A stretch of DNA of 7,913 nucleotides from an uncultured Flavobacteriales bacterium (GTDB lineage: Bacteria; Bacteroidota; Bacteroidia; CAIKAF01): NCBI GenBank assembly GCA_937925455.1, contig CALEWF010000037.1, positions 1-7,913 on the forward strand. The letters are read 5' to 3'. Position 1 is the stretch's first letter, and each line of letters opens with the position of its first letter. This document shows positions 1-7,519 of this stretch, one piece after another. The notes under the pieces were generated by a model. That model searched no databases and was not told where the DNA came from. It saw only the letters and a list, made by a program, of their open reading frames with translations. The position numbers were made by a program, and so were the translations under genes.

Positions 1-32
1 GAGCCCTCCTATCTTTCGGAGGGCTTATTTTT
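1..32 (+). terminator. Rho-independent terminator of an upstream plus-strand gene, possibly bidirectional
   Basis: A perfect GC-rich stem pairs AGCCCTCC (2-9) with GGAGGGCT (18-25) around an 8-nt loop, and a T-rich run (TTATTTTT) follows at 25-32. This is the classical layout of an intrinsic terminator for a plus-strand gene lying left of the window. The only genes to its right read toward it on the minus strand (purS ends at 141), so the same stem may also stop the pssA-purS transcript. The bases that would form the minus-strand T-run lie outside the window, so the bidirectional role is inference. Confidence 0.7.
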
Positions 33-140
33 AACAGGTTTTTTAACACGTTACTAATTTTACTTGCGGATTTTAGGAAATTATTGAATTGAAATTTTTA
101 AAATCGCAAATAGTAATTTAGAGAGTAATTTTTATACAAT

Positions 141-395
141 TTAATTTGCAGGCGATATTTTAAATAAGTAATATTCCATAATAGGATTTGCCAATAATTT
201 TTGGCAGGCTAAATCTACTTTGGTACGCGCCTCTTCCTCACCAGATGCTTCAATCAGCAGAGTAATATGCTTACCAATACGAACATTTTCTATTTCAGGC
301 AGTCCGATATTTTTCATAGCCCCGGTTACTGCTTTTCCCTGTGGATCAAGCAACGCTTCTAAAGGCATTACGTCTATTTCAGCTTTGTATTTCAT
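141..395 (-). CDS. purS: Phosphoribosylformylglycinamidine synthase subunit PurS
   Basis: This small cytoplasmic protein (84 aa) is the PurS subunit of formylglycinamidine ribonucleotide (FGAM) synthase, the fourth step of de novo purine synthesis. PurS bridges the glutaminase PurQ and the synthase PurL. The family signature is clear: LLDPQGKAV near residues 15-23, VRIGKHITLLIEA near 39-51, and a closing KLLANPIMEYYLF segment. The length is the usual 80-85 aa. The ATG (393-395) overlaps the TGA of pssA (392-394) as ATGA, which suggests translational coupling; no Shine-Dalgarno is visible. Having a separate purS implies a split PurS/PurQ/PurL enzyme rather than the single large PurL, but purQ and purL are not in the window. 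Pairing with a phospholipid gene has no obvious metabolic logic. Confidence 0.95.
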   Translation of the reverse strand: MKYKAEIDVMPLEALLDPQGKAVTGAMKNIGLPEIENVRIGKHITLLIEASGEEEARTKVDLACQKLLANPIMEYYLFKISPAN

Positions 396-1207
396 GATAA
401 AAATGATTTTCTAAAAGTTAGAATTGAAAACAATAGGTACAAATTTAACACCAATGGTGCGGCTTCAAAACCCAGTGAAATAATTAAAATCACCGAGGTA
501 AGAATAAATAGATAAATAAACTTGTTTTCATGCCAACTCCATTGATTTAGTTTAAAAGAAATCAGCCTTATGGGAGCTATTAGTAGCAATGACATAAAAA
601 AAGCTATCATAATGAATGCTGTTTTATTTTTAAAAAGTCCCATCCACAAAAAAGCATGCTTTTCGGTGTTTACAGCTTCAATCAAATGATTCGCATCCGG
701 TTGATACCAATTTAGCTGAGAAATATCAGTAGAAGCATATAAACCCATAAACATGGCGGCCCAAAACAAACCATTGGCCGGGGTGGGTAATCCTTTGAAT
801 GATGTTTGTTGGCCCGGATCATGATTAAAACGGGCTAACCGAAGTGCAGAAAACACGACCATTACAAACACGCTAAAATTAACCAACGAAATCGGAAGCC
901 CTGTATTTGAGTAATTAATATCAATAAATGCTGTTTGATCAATAATTTTTAAATAAGAAAAAATAATAAAAGAAGGCAACACCCCAAACGAAACCACATC
1001 AGCCAGCGAATCTAAATCTTTTCCAATAGCAGACTGGGCTTTAAAAGCACGGGCAGCCAGTCCATCAAAAAAATCTAAAAAAGCCGACAAAAATATACTC
1101 ATAGCACCCCACCGAAAATACCCCACAGAAACCATGGCTATACCAACGCAACCACTAAACAAATTGGCTAATGTCAAAAAATTAGGTATGTATTTTAAAA
1201 TAGCCAT
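392..1207 (-). CDS. pssA: CDP-diacylglycerol-serine O-phosphatidyltransferase (phosphatidylserine synthase)
   Basis: This integral membrane enzyme makes phosphatidylserine from CDP-diacylglycerol and L-serine, the precursor of phosphatidylethanolamine. The CDP-alcohol phosphatidyltransferase signature is complete: D-G-x2-A-R-x8-G-x3-D-x3-D, with D48, G49, A52, R53, G62, D66 and D70, plus the extra D45 of the DxxD start. About seven hydrophobic segments follow one another, as in the membrane-type (not E. coli-type) PssA. I place the start at the ATG at 1205-1207 (MAILKYIPNFLTLANL, 271 aa), because the KxIPNFLTxxNL opening is typical of the family. An in-frame TTG at 1217-1219 would add four residues but lies inside the candidate -7 promoter box. 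The gene is followed by purS with a 4-bp overlap and is divergent from porV2. It could be another CDP-alcohol transferase, but the N-terminus and length fit PssA best. Confidence 0.92.
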   Translation of the reverse strand: MAILKYIPNFLTLANLFSGCVGIAMVSVGYFRWGAMSIFLSAFLDFFDGLAARAFKAQSAIGKDLDSLADVVSFGVLPSFIIFSYLKIIDQTAFIDINYSNTGLPISLVNFSVFVMVVFSALRLARFNHDPGQQTSFKGLPTPANGLFWAAMFMGLYASTDISQLNWYQPDANHLIEAVNTEKHAFLWMGLFKNKTAFIMIAFFMSLLLIAPIRLISFKLNQWSWHENKFIYLFILTSVILIISLGFEAAPLVLNLYLLFSILTFRKSFLS

Positions 1208-1216
1208 AAAAGGCTG

Positions 1217-1224
1217 CAAAGATA
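1217..1224 (-). promoter_or_regulatory. Candidate Bacteroidota -7 promoter box for pssA-purS
   Basis: Read on the minus strand, 1224 down to 1217 is TATCTTTG, a perfect match to the Bacteroidota sigma-ABfr -7 consensus TAnnTTTG. It ends 9 nt before the pssA ATG, so transcription would begin a few bases before the start codon and the message would have almost no leader. I see no good -33 TTG at the expected distance, only an AT-rich stretch. The position also argues against the upstream TTG as the pssA start. Confidence 0.6.
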
Positions 1225-1251
1225 ACGCATTCTGTTTTTAATGGGAATAAA

Positions 1252-1266
1252 TGGTTTTGTAAACCA
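1252..1266. repeat. Short perfect dyad in the divergent intergenic region, possible operator
   Basis: TGGTTT (1252-1257) and AAACCA (1261-1266) form a perfect 6-bp inverted repeat with a 3-nt centre (TGT). It lies between the two outward promoters, upstream of the pssA -7 box. A second, weaker dyad AGCTT/AAGCT (1285-1289 and 1297-1301) is nearby, and TGCATA occurs twice (1276-1281 and 1301-1306), flanking it. Such sites can bind dimeric regulators, but in AT-rich DNA dyads this short can arise by chance, so the role is speculative. Confidence 0.2.
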
Positions 1267-1308
1267 CAAAATGATTGCATATTTAGCTTGATACATAAGC
1301 TGCATAAC

Positions 1309-1340
1309 CTTGATGAATTCGGCTTAGTTTATTAAATTTG
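1309..1340 (+). promoter_or_regulatory. Candidate Bacteroidota promoter for the porV2-porU2 operon
   Basis: The -7 box TAAATTTG (1333-1340) matches TAnnTTTG exactly. A TTG at 1309-1311 (in CTTG) lies 21 bp upstream of it, within the spacing known for the -33 element in this phylum. The box ends 10 nt before the ATG at 1351, so the 5' leader would be only a few bases. It would drive porV2, porU2 and the following gene, since there is no gap between them for another promoter. Confidence 0.55.
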
Positions 1341-1350
1341 TAATAATTGT

Positions 1351-2454
1351 ATGCTTCGCAGAAACCTTGTTGGAATATTTTTAATGCATCTCATCTTATT
1401 ATTAGATGCCCATGCGCAGGTAAATAAATATGCCAATGCCTTTTTGGATATTGGGGTAGGTGCTCGGGCATTGGGAATGTCGAACGCAATTACTGCTTCT
1501 TCTGCTGATGTAACATCAGCTTTTTGGAATGCTGCCGGATTGATAGACATGCAGCGCGATGTGCAGGTTGGTTTTATGCACAACGAACATTTTGCAGGTA
1601 TTGTAAAATATGATTATGGAGGAATTAGTGTAAAATTCAATGAAAAAAGCGCAGGTGCATTTAGCTTTATCCGTAGTGGGGTAGATGATATTCCCAATAC
1701 ATTAGAATTGATTGATGCTAACGGTAATGTAGATTATGATCGAGTGAAAAGCTTTTCAGCTGCTGATTACGCATTTATGTTTACATACGCACGAACAATA
1801 CCCAAAATCAAAGGACTCAATTATGGAGGATCTGTAAAAGTGATTCACAGACACATTGGAGAATTTGGCAGTGGCTGGGGATTTGGTTTTGATTTCGGGC
1901 TACGATATAAACTGAAAGGATGGACCTTTGCCGCCATGCTACGCGATGCTACTTCAACCATCACCAATTTTAGTTACAACACAGAAAAATTCAGATTAGT
2001 ATTTACAGCTACCGGCAATGAAATTATTTCCAGCTCTACTGAAATTGCAGTGCCTCGGCTTGTTTTAGCTGCTTCCCATAAATTTAATCTACCCAAAAAT
2101 TTTCGTATTCTTACTGAAATAGATATTGCCATGACTACTGATGGCCGGCGTAATGTATTGATTCCCGCTGGACCTGTAAGTTTTGACCCTATGGCCGGAG
2201 TAGAATTTGAATACCATGACTTGGTATTTATACGTGGTGGTATTGGCCGTTTTCAATACCTGAAAGACCCGGCAGGCGGGAAAAATATAACTGCATTACC
2301 TACCGTTGGACTTGGCATTAAATATTGGGGAGTTAGTGTAGATTATACACTAGCGAATTTTGGAAATGAAATTGTGGGATTATCCCATGTATTTTCATTA
2401 CGTGTAGATTTTCATAAAAAGAAAAAAGAAGTTGAGCCATCACAAAATCCATAA
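1351..2454 (+). CDS. porV2: PorV/PorQ-family outer-membrane protein, PorV2-like (type IX secretion)
   Basis: This 367-aa protein is predicted to be an outer-membrane beta-barrel of the PorV/PorQ (FadL-like) family, which works with the T9SS sortase; PorV itself carries cargo from the translocon to the PorU attachment complex. The signal peptide covers about residues 1-22 (two Arg, a hydrophobic core, AHA before Q23). The family N-terminus follows: FLDIGVGARALGMSNA (31-46) and then a D-x4-AFWNAAGL segment (53-64). The rest is alternating amphipathic strands with Gly/aromatic turns, ending in a Lys-rich tail (HKKKKEVEPSQNP). Start ATG 1351 gives a normal signal peptide; the next Met (residue 12) would leave it too short. 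The adjacent porU2-like sortase makes PorV2 more likely than canonical PorV or PorQ. Family membership is firm; the exact paralogue and its cargo are inferred from context. Confidence 0.85.
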   Translation: MLRRNLVGIFLMHLILLLDAHAQVNKYANAFLDIGVGARALGMSNAITASSADVTSAFWNAAGLIDMQRDVQVGFMHNEHFAGIVKYDYGGISVKFNEKSAGAFSFIRSGVDDIPNTLELIDANGNVDYDRVKSFSAADYAFMFTYARTIPKIKGLNYGGSVKVIHRHIGEFGSGWGFGFDFGLRYKLKGWTFAAMLRDATSTITNFSYNTEKFRLVFTATGNEIISSSTEIAVPRLVLAASHKFNLPKNFRILTEIDIAMTTDGRRNVLIPAGPVSFDPMAGVEFEYHDLVFIRGGIGRFQYLKDPAGGKNITALPTVGLGIKYWGVSVDYTLANFGNEIVGLSHVFSLRVDFHKKKKEVEPSQNP

Positions 2455-5400
2455 TTGGTTGTTCCATAAATTATGTTGGATGGTTGTACTTTTATTTACA
2501 ACCACATCCTTCTATGCTCAATATGCCAATCATTGGATCAATTACAATCAACAGTATTTTAAACTGGCAGTGGGCAGTGATGGAATATATCGTATTTCTT
2601 ACAATGCCTTGCAAAATGCCGGATTCCCGGTAAATACAGTAAATCCAAGAAATATTCAGATGTTTTGGCGGGGGCAGGAGATTCCTATATTTATACAAGG
2701 AGAAAATGACGGAGTATTTAATACCACAGACTTTATTGAATTCTTTGGTCAAAGAAATGATGGTTGGTTAGACTCCTCATTGTACGTGAACCCACAGCAC
2801 CATATAGCCAAAGGGAGAAGCTTATTTTCGGATACCTCTTTTTACTTTATTACCTGGAATAATTCTATTAACAACTTACGTTATACACTAGAAACCGATA
2901 ATACATTTGGAATTTATACACCATCTACTCATTACTTTATTGACCTCACCCAAGAATTTTCATCATCTTATTATGAAGGGCCAATATATGCAGGTGGAAA
3001 ATTAAATCCTGATTATGATAATGGTGAAGGTTGGGCACAATTATTTAATACAGCCACCACGATAAATCCGGGATGGACCATCCCTTTTAGCGATTTTAGA
3101 ACCACTACATTTAACAGTGAAAATGCAACGATCACCGTTCATGCATTAACCGGAAATAACCCATTAGGAGGACCTGAACATCGACACCAATTTATATTTG
3201 GCGGTATTGTTCAAATGGACACCATTTTGGATGGATATACTTCATACCGGCGAACTTTTCAGGCTAATGCAGGTTTGGTAAGTGGGGCAAGTTCCCCATA
3301 TTCATTGGAATTTATGAGTACATTTACCTCGAATGTTCGTTCTGGGATTTCGTTTATTCGGTTACGACTTCCACAAATATTCAATCTTGGCAATCGTACT
3401 CGTCAATTCATGATTATACCTGATGCTGTTTCGCAAGCAAAGGCTCGATTAGATATTTCAAATTTTAACTCAGGCGGGAGTAATGTTTGGATTTATGACA
3501 TAACAAACCGAAGAAAAATAGCCGTATATCCTGGAGGTCCTGGATTTCAGGCATTGGTACCCAATGGCGGTGGGTTAAAAACTTGTTATATTACCGCAGA
3601 AAATCAAATACAAAACATCAATCAGATTAGATCGGTTAATTCTTTGCCTTCTTCATTTGCCCGTTTTATTAATTATCAACATGAATTTCGTGATTTTGAT
3701 TATATCATTATTACACATTCATCCCTATGGAGTTCTGCACAAGCCTATAAAAACTACCGGCAGCAAACCGGATACAATACCTTGCTGATAAATATTGATG
3801 AATTGTATGATCAGTTTGCTTTTGGCATTAATAAACATCCGGTTGCCATACGGAATTTTTTGCTAATGGCACTTAGCAGTTGGAGTGTAAAACCTGAGCA
3901 TTTATTTTTAATTGGTAAAGGGCTTCGCAATCCCCTGATTAATCCCAATGCAGGGAATTATTCATCACAGTATCAAGCTAACTTATTGCCACCGATTGGT
4001 GTACCGCCCGTTGATCATTTGTATGGGTTTCGATTGATTGATCCGGATGGAGAAGACATAGCCGTAGGAAGATTAGCTGCTACTTCAAATCAACAAGTGT
4101 TAGATTATTTAGCCAAAGTACAAACTCATGAAAGCAATTTACCTGCTTTGTGGATGAAAAATATATTACATCTGGGAGGTGGAGGGTCTCTGTCTGAACA
4201 ACAGCAACTGGCAGGATATTTAAACAGTTTTAAAACTATTATTGAAGATTCGTTATTTGGCGGTAGAGTATATACTATTTTGAAACAAAGTTCCCAACCC
4301 CTGCAATTAGCCTTAGCTGACTCGGTAAGAAAATTAATCAATGAAGAAGGAATCACCCTAATGACAATTTTCGGACATGGATCAGGGCAAGGATTTGATC
4401 AAAACATCGATGAGCCGCAGAATTATTATAATCAAGGCAAACTTCCCATTATCCTGGCTAACTCTTGCTTGTCGGGCGATATATTTCAAAACATACCACT
4501 CATTAGCGAAAAATTTGTATTTGAACCCAACAAAGCAGCCATTGCATTTATCGCTTCACCTGCACTCGGATTATCTTCTTTGATGAAAATACTAACTGAC
4601 TCCATCTATACGAATATAACCCTTCACGACTACGGAAAGACAGTGGGTATTGCCATCCAACATGCCATCAGCGAAGTGGCACAAGGTACTCTACCTAATT
4701 CCATTCTTCGTTTTACTGCTTTAGAGCCTCAAATACATGGTGATCCGGCATTGCGTTTAAATACCTGGATGAAACCGGATATTGCCATAACTCCTCCCGA
4801 TGTACGCTTTAATCCCAGCGTGGTAACCAGTGAGATTGACTCATTTGAAATGGAAATAGTACTACACAACTTAGGACGTTCTATTTCAGGTCCTGTATTA
4901 CTGAGTGTTCGTAGAGACTTTCCAAGACAAGGCGTAGCAGACACGGTGTATTACTTTACTAGAAACGGATTACTCTATTCAGATACCATTCGATTCAACC
5001 TTCCGGTAAACATCATGAATAGTTTTGGAGAAAATATATTTACCGTTACGGCTGATCCACTGGGATTTATAAGTGAATTGAGTGAAACGAATAATGAAGT
5101 AACTATAAAACTCAATATCATTTCTTCTGAAATTATTCCTGTATATCCATTCAAGTTTCAAGTGGTACCTACCGCTTCGCTATTTTTAAAAGCTTCTACC
5201 GGAGATCCGTTTGCACCTATGAAGCGTTACAAAATTCAAATTGATACCACCGATTTATTTAACAGTCCTTTTTTAAAAGACACCATAATTCAACAAACCG
5301 GAGGTGTAGTAAAATGGAAACCTCCTTTCAGCTTCACCGATAGCACAGTATATTTCTGGAGAACAGGGGTGGACTCTGCTAACACCGGGGTTTATCATCG

Positions 5401-7519
5401 GTGGAAAGAAAGTTCGTTTCAATACATTCCTGGTAAATACGGATGGGGGCAAGATCATTTCTTTCAATTTAAAGAAAACAACTATGTATATATTGATGAT
5501 AACCGAAGCAACAGAACCTTTGAATTTGTTCCTAACGTAAAGCAATTACGATGCATCACGTATCCGGTGCTTCAACCCGGCGACTGCTGCCAATTTAATT
5601 CTGAATTTACTATTGATGGTGCAGTCATTGAAGAAGGAACCGGTAGTAATCCCTGCGGATTTAATCCGGGGCTATACGTAGCGATTATTGATCCCATCAC
5701 CCTAACCCCATGGCAAACTCGTTGCAACGGTTTTAATCCGCTCAACAGTTTTGGGAATGCAAACGATAACTGCGCCTGCCGTAACCGACCTGAAAATTAT
5801 TTCTTTTATAATCTCAGCGTTGCTTCACAACGCGCTGCATTGGAAAATCTGATCAACAATATTGTTCCAAATGGACATTATATTTTAGCTTATACTAATC
5901 ATACTCCTCCGTTTTATAATTCAACGTTTTGGCCCAACAGTCTTATAACGGCATTTGAAAATTTGGGGGCTGATACCTTGCGTACATTGGTAGACAGTGC
6001 ATATTCCCGTTCATATATTTTCTTTACTCGTAAAGGATTCAATCAAACCACACAGGAAGCCGTTGGTCCTACTGCTTTATCACCAGCTGAGCTTATTACC
6101 TATCTTGAAAACGACTGGATGTTTGGAACAATTACATCGCCGGTAATAGGACCTGCCAGCCGTTGGGGCTCTTTTCATTGGAGTTCTTATTCAATAGATG
6201 CAGACCCTACGCAAGATTCTGTTTCGGCAAAAATCATTGGAATTCGATCAACCGGCCAGCAAGATGTATTATTTAACGACATTCAACCCTCAACGACGAT
6301 GATTCCAGATTTATTCAATACCATAGATGCTGCCGTTTATCCATACTTGAAATTATTTTTCTTTACACGGGACGATAGTAACTTAACTCCTCGTCAATTA
6401 GGAAGCTGGCATGTATTATATGAGGGGGTACCGGAAGCAGCTCTCAACCCATCCATTCAATATAGTTTTTACCAAGACACACTACAACAAGGCGAACAAC
6501 TCAAATTAATCACAGCGATAGAAAACATAGGCGATTATGACATGGATAGCCTTTGGATTCGTTACTTCATCATTGACAGAAACAACCAACTTCATAACTT
6601 CTATCAAAAAAACGATTCTCTACGGGTAGGGCAATATTTGGTGGATACGTTCACGGTATCTACCACAAATTACCCCGGACTGAACAGTCTTTGGATTGAA
6701 GCCAATCCAATCAATACTCCTTATTATCAGTTAGAACAAACCCATTTTAATAATATTGGCCAGCGTCTTTTTGTAGTGGGTAACGACAAAATAAATCCCA
6801 TACTGGATGTTACATTTGATGGAATTCATATCATGAACGGAGACATTGTGTCTGCCAAGCCTGATATTTTAATTCAAATCAAAGATGAAAATAAATTACT
6901 GTGGATGGACGATACATCGGATGTAGAACTCTATCTGAAAAAGCCCAATTCATCAATAGCCCAACGATTATATTTTTCCAATCCGGATCTTACCTTTATT
7001 CCAGCTACCAATAATCAAAATTATTGTAGAATTGAATACAAACCAGATTTTACGAATCAAGATGGAATGTACGAATTATTGGTTCGTGCTACCGATAAAT
7101 CGGGCAATGTTTCTGGATACGGAAACGGAGCATTTGATTACAACATACAATTTGAAGTAATTAGTAAACCAACAATTACCAATGTTTTAAATTATCCTAA
7201 TCCATTCTCTACTTCAACCCGATTTGTATTTACACTTACTGGCAGTGAAATTCCAACAGAATTTACTATTCAGATTCTTACTATTAGTGGTGTAGTGGTA
7301 AGAGAAATTACCCTTGAGGAATTAGGTCCGATACATATTGGCAGAAATATAACACAATACGCCTGGGATGGTACTGATGAATATGGTGATAAATTAGCTA
7401 CTGGTGTTTACTTATATCGTGTAATAACAAAACTGAATGAAGAACCTTTGGATAGAAAAACCACATCAGCCGATAAATATTTTAAAAACGGATTTGGTAA
7501 AATGTATATTTTAAGATAA
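2432..7519 (+). CDS. porU2: Secreted C25-family cysteine peptidase, putative T9SS sortase PorU2
   Basis: This giant secreted protein (up to 1695 aa) resembles PorU, the gingipain-family sortase that cleaves the C-terminal signal of T9SS cargo and attaches it to the cell surface. Residue numbers count from TTG 2432. Layout: signal peptide to A29 (FYA before Q30); a PorU-type N-terminal domain (about 31-150, with ISYNALQNAGFPV and DFIEFFGQRNDGWLD); the peptidase C25 domain (about 422-776), with catalytic His649 in FGHGSG and Cys679 in LANSCLSGD; a CARDB-like Ig domain ending in SETNNEVT (about 790-900); a middle region with seven clustered Cys (1041-1116); a second CARDB-like domain (about 1343-1450); and an Ig-like domain. 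A C-terminal sorting-type domain (about 1584-1695) has YPNPF, a YAWDGTDEYGDKLATGVYLYR segment and a final GKMYILR strand. The start is uncertain. TTG 2432 overlaps porV2 by 23 bp; TTG 2459, 4 nt after the porV2 stop, also gives a good signal peptide; the first ATG (2480) would remove the basic n-region. Ordinary secreted protease is the main alternative. Confidence 0.88.
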   Translation: MSHHKIHNWLFHKLCWMVVLLFTTTSFYAQYANHWINYNQQYFKLAVGSDGIYRISYNALQNAGFPVNTVNPRNIQMFWRGQEIPIFIQGENDGVFNTTDFIEFFGQRNDGWLDSSLYVNPQHHIAKGRSLFSDTSFYFITWNNSINNLRYTLETDNTFGIYTPSTHYFIDLTQEFSSSYYEGPIYAGGKLNPDYDNGEGWAQLFNTATTINPGWTIPFSDFRTTTFNSENATITVHALTGNNPLGGPEHRHQFIFGGIVQMDTILDGYTSYRRTFQANAGLVSGASSPYSLEFMSTFTSNVRSGISFIRLRLPQIFNLGNRTRQFMIIPDAVSQAKARLDISNFNSGGSNVWIYDITNRRKIAVYPGGPGFQALVPNGGGLKTCYITAENQIQNINQIRSVNSLPSSFARFINYQHEFRDFDYIIITHSSLWSSAQAYKNYRQQTGYNTLLINIDELYDQFAFGINKHPVAIRNFLLMALSSWSVKPEHLFLIGKGLRNPLINPNAGNYSSQYQANLLPPIGVPPVDHLYGFRLIDPDGEDIAVGRLAATSNQQVLDYLAKVQTHESNLPALWMKNILHLGGGGSLSEQQQLAGYLNSFKTIIEDSLFGGRVYTILKQSSQPLQLALADSVRKLINEEGITLMTIFGHGSGQGFDQNIDEPQNYYNQGKLPIILANSCLSGDIFQNIPLISEKFVFEPNKAAIAFIASPALGLSSLMKILTDSIYTNITLHDYGKTVGIAIQHAISEVAQGTLPNSILRFTALEPQIHGDPALRLNTWMKPDIAITPPDVRFNPSVVTSEIDSFEMEIVLHNLGRSISGPVLLSVRRDFPRQGVADTVYYFTRNGLLYSDTIRFNLPVNIMNSFGENIFTVTADPLGFISELSETNNEVTIKLNIISSEIIPVYPFKFQVVPTASLFLKASTGDPFAPMKRYKIQIDTTDLFNSPFLKDTIIQQTGGVVKWKPPFSFTDSTVYFWRTGVDSANTGVYHRWKESSFQYIPGKYGWGQDHFFQFKENNYVYIDDNRSNRTFEFVPNVKQLRCITYPVLQPGDCCQFNSEFTIDGAVIEEGTGSNPCGFNPGLYVAIIDPITLTPWQTRCNGFNPLNSFGNANDNCACRNRPENYFFYNLSVASQRAALENLINNIVPNGHYILAYTNHTPPFYNSTFWPNSLITAFENLGADTLRTLVDSAYSRSYIFFTRKGFNQTTQEAVGPTALSPAELITYLENDWMFGTITSPVIGPASRWGSFHWSSYSIDADPTQDSVSAKIIGIRSTGQQDVLFNDIQPSTTMIPDLFNTIDAAVYPYLKLFFFTRDDSNLTPRQLGSWHVLYEGVPEAALNPSIQYSFYQDTLQQGEQLKLITAIENIGDYDMDSLWIRYFIIDRNNQLHNFYQKNDSLRVGQYLVDTFTVSTTNYPGLNSLWIEANPINTPYYQLEQTHFNNIGQRLFVVGNDKINPILDVTFDGIHIMNGDIVSAKPDILIQIKDENKLLWMDDTSDVELYLKKPNSSIAQRLYFSNPDLTFIPATNNQNYCRIEYKPDFTNQDGMYELLVRATDKSGNVSGYGNGAFDYNIQFEVISKPTITNVLNYPNPFSTSTRFVFTLTGSEIPTEFTIQILTISGVVVREITLEELGPIHIGRNITQYAWDGTDEYGDKLATGVYLYRVITKLNEEPLDRKTTSADKYFKNGFGKMYILR

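Noticed and set aside
33..140. Possible second hairpin or small gene between the left terminator and purS
   Set aside because: The stretch is AT-rich with direct repeats such as AAATTAC and GTTAAAAA (minus strand), but no convincing inverted repeat and no start-plus-motif frame.
1208..1219. A TTG start at 1217-1219 that would lengthen PssA by four residues
   Set aside because: The TTG is the last three bases of the perfect TATCTTTG -7 box, and the ATG at 1205-1207 gives the typical family N-terminus.
1332..1583. An 83-codon minus-strand frame across the porV2 start
   Set aside because: It runs through the signal-peptide and conserved N-terminal coding part of porV2 and encodes no recognisable family.
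5273..5545. A 90-codon minus-strand frame opposite the sortase gene
   Set aside because: It lies fully inside a clearly coding region, its product has no recognisable motif, and there is no promoter or start context.
4800..7180. Tandem repeat or adhesin-like repeat array in the second half of the sortase
   Set aside because: The CARDB-like and Ig-like domains are diverged from one another; I see no repeated DNA or near-identical protein units.
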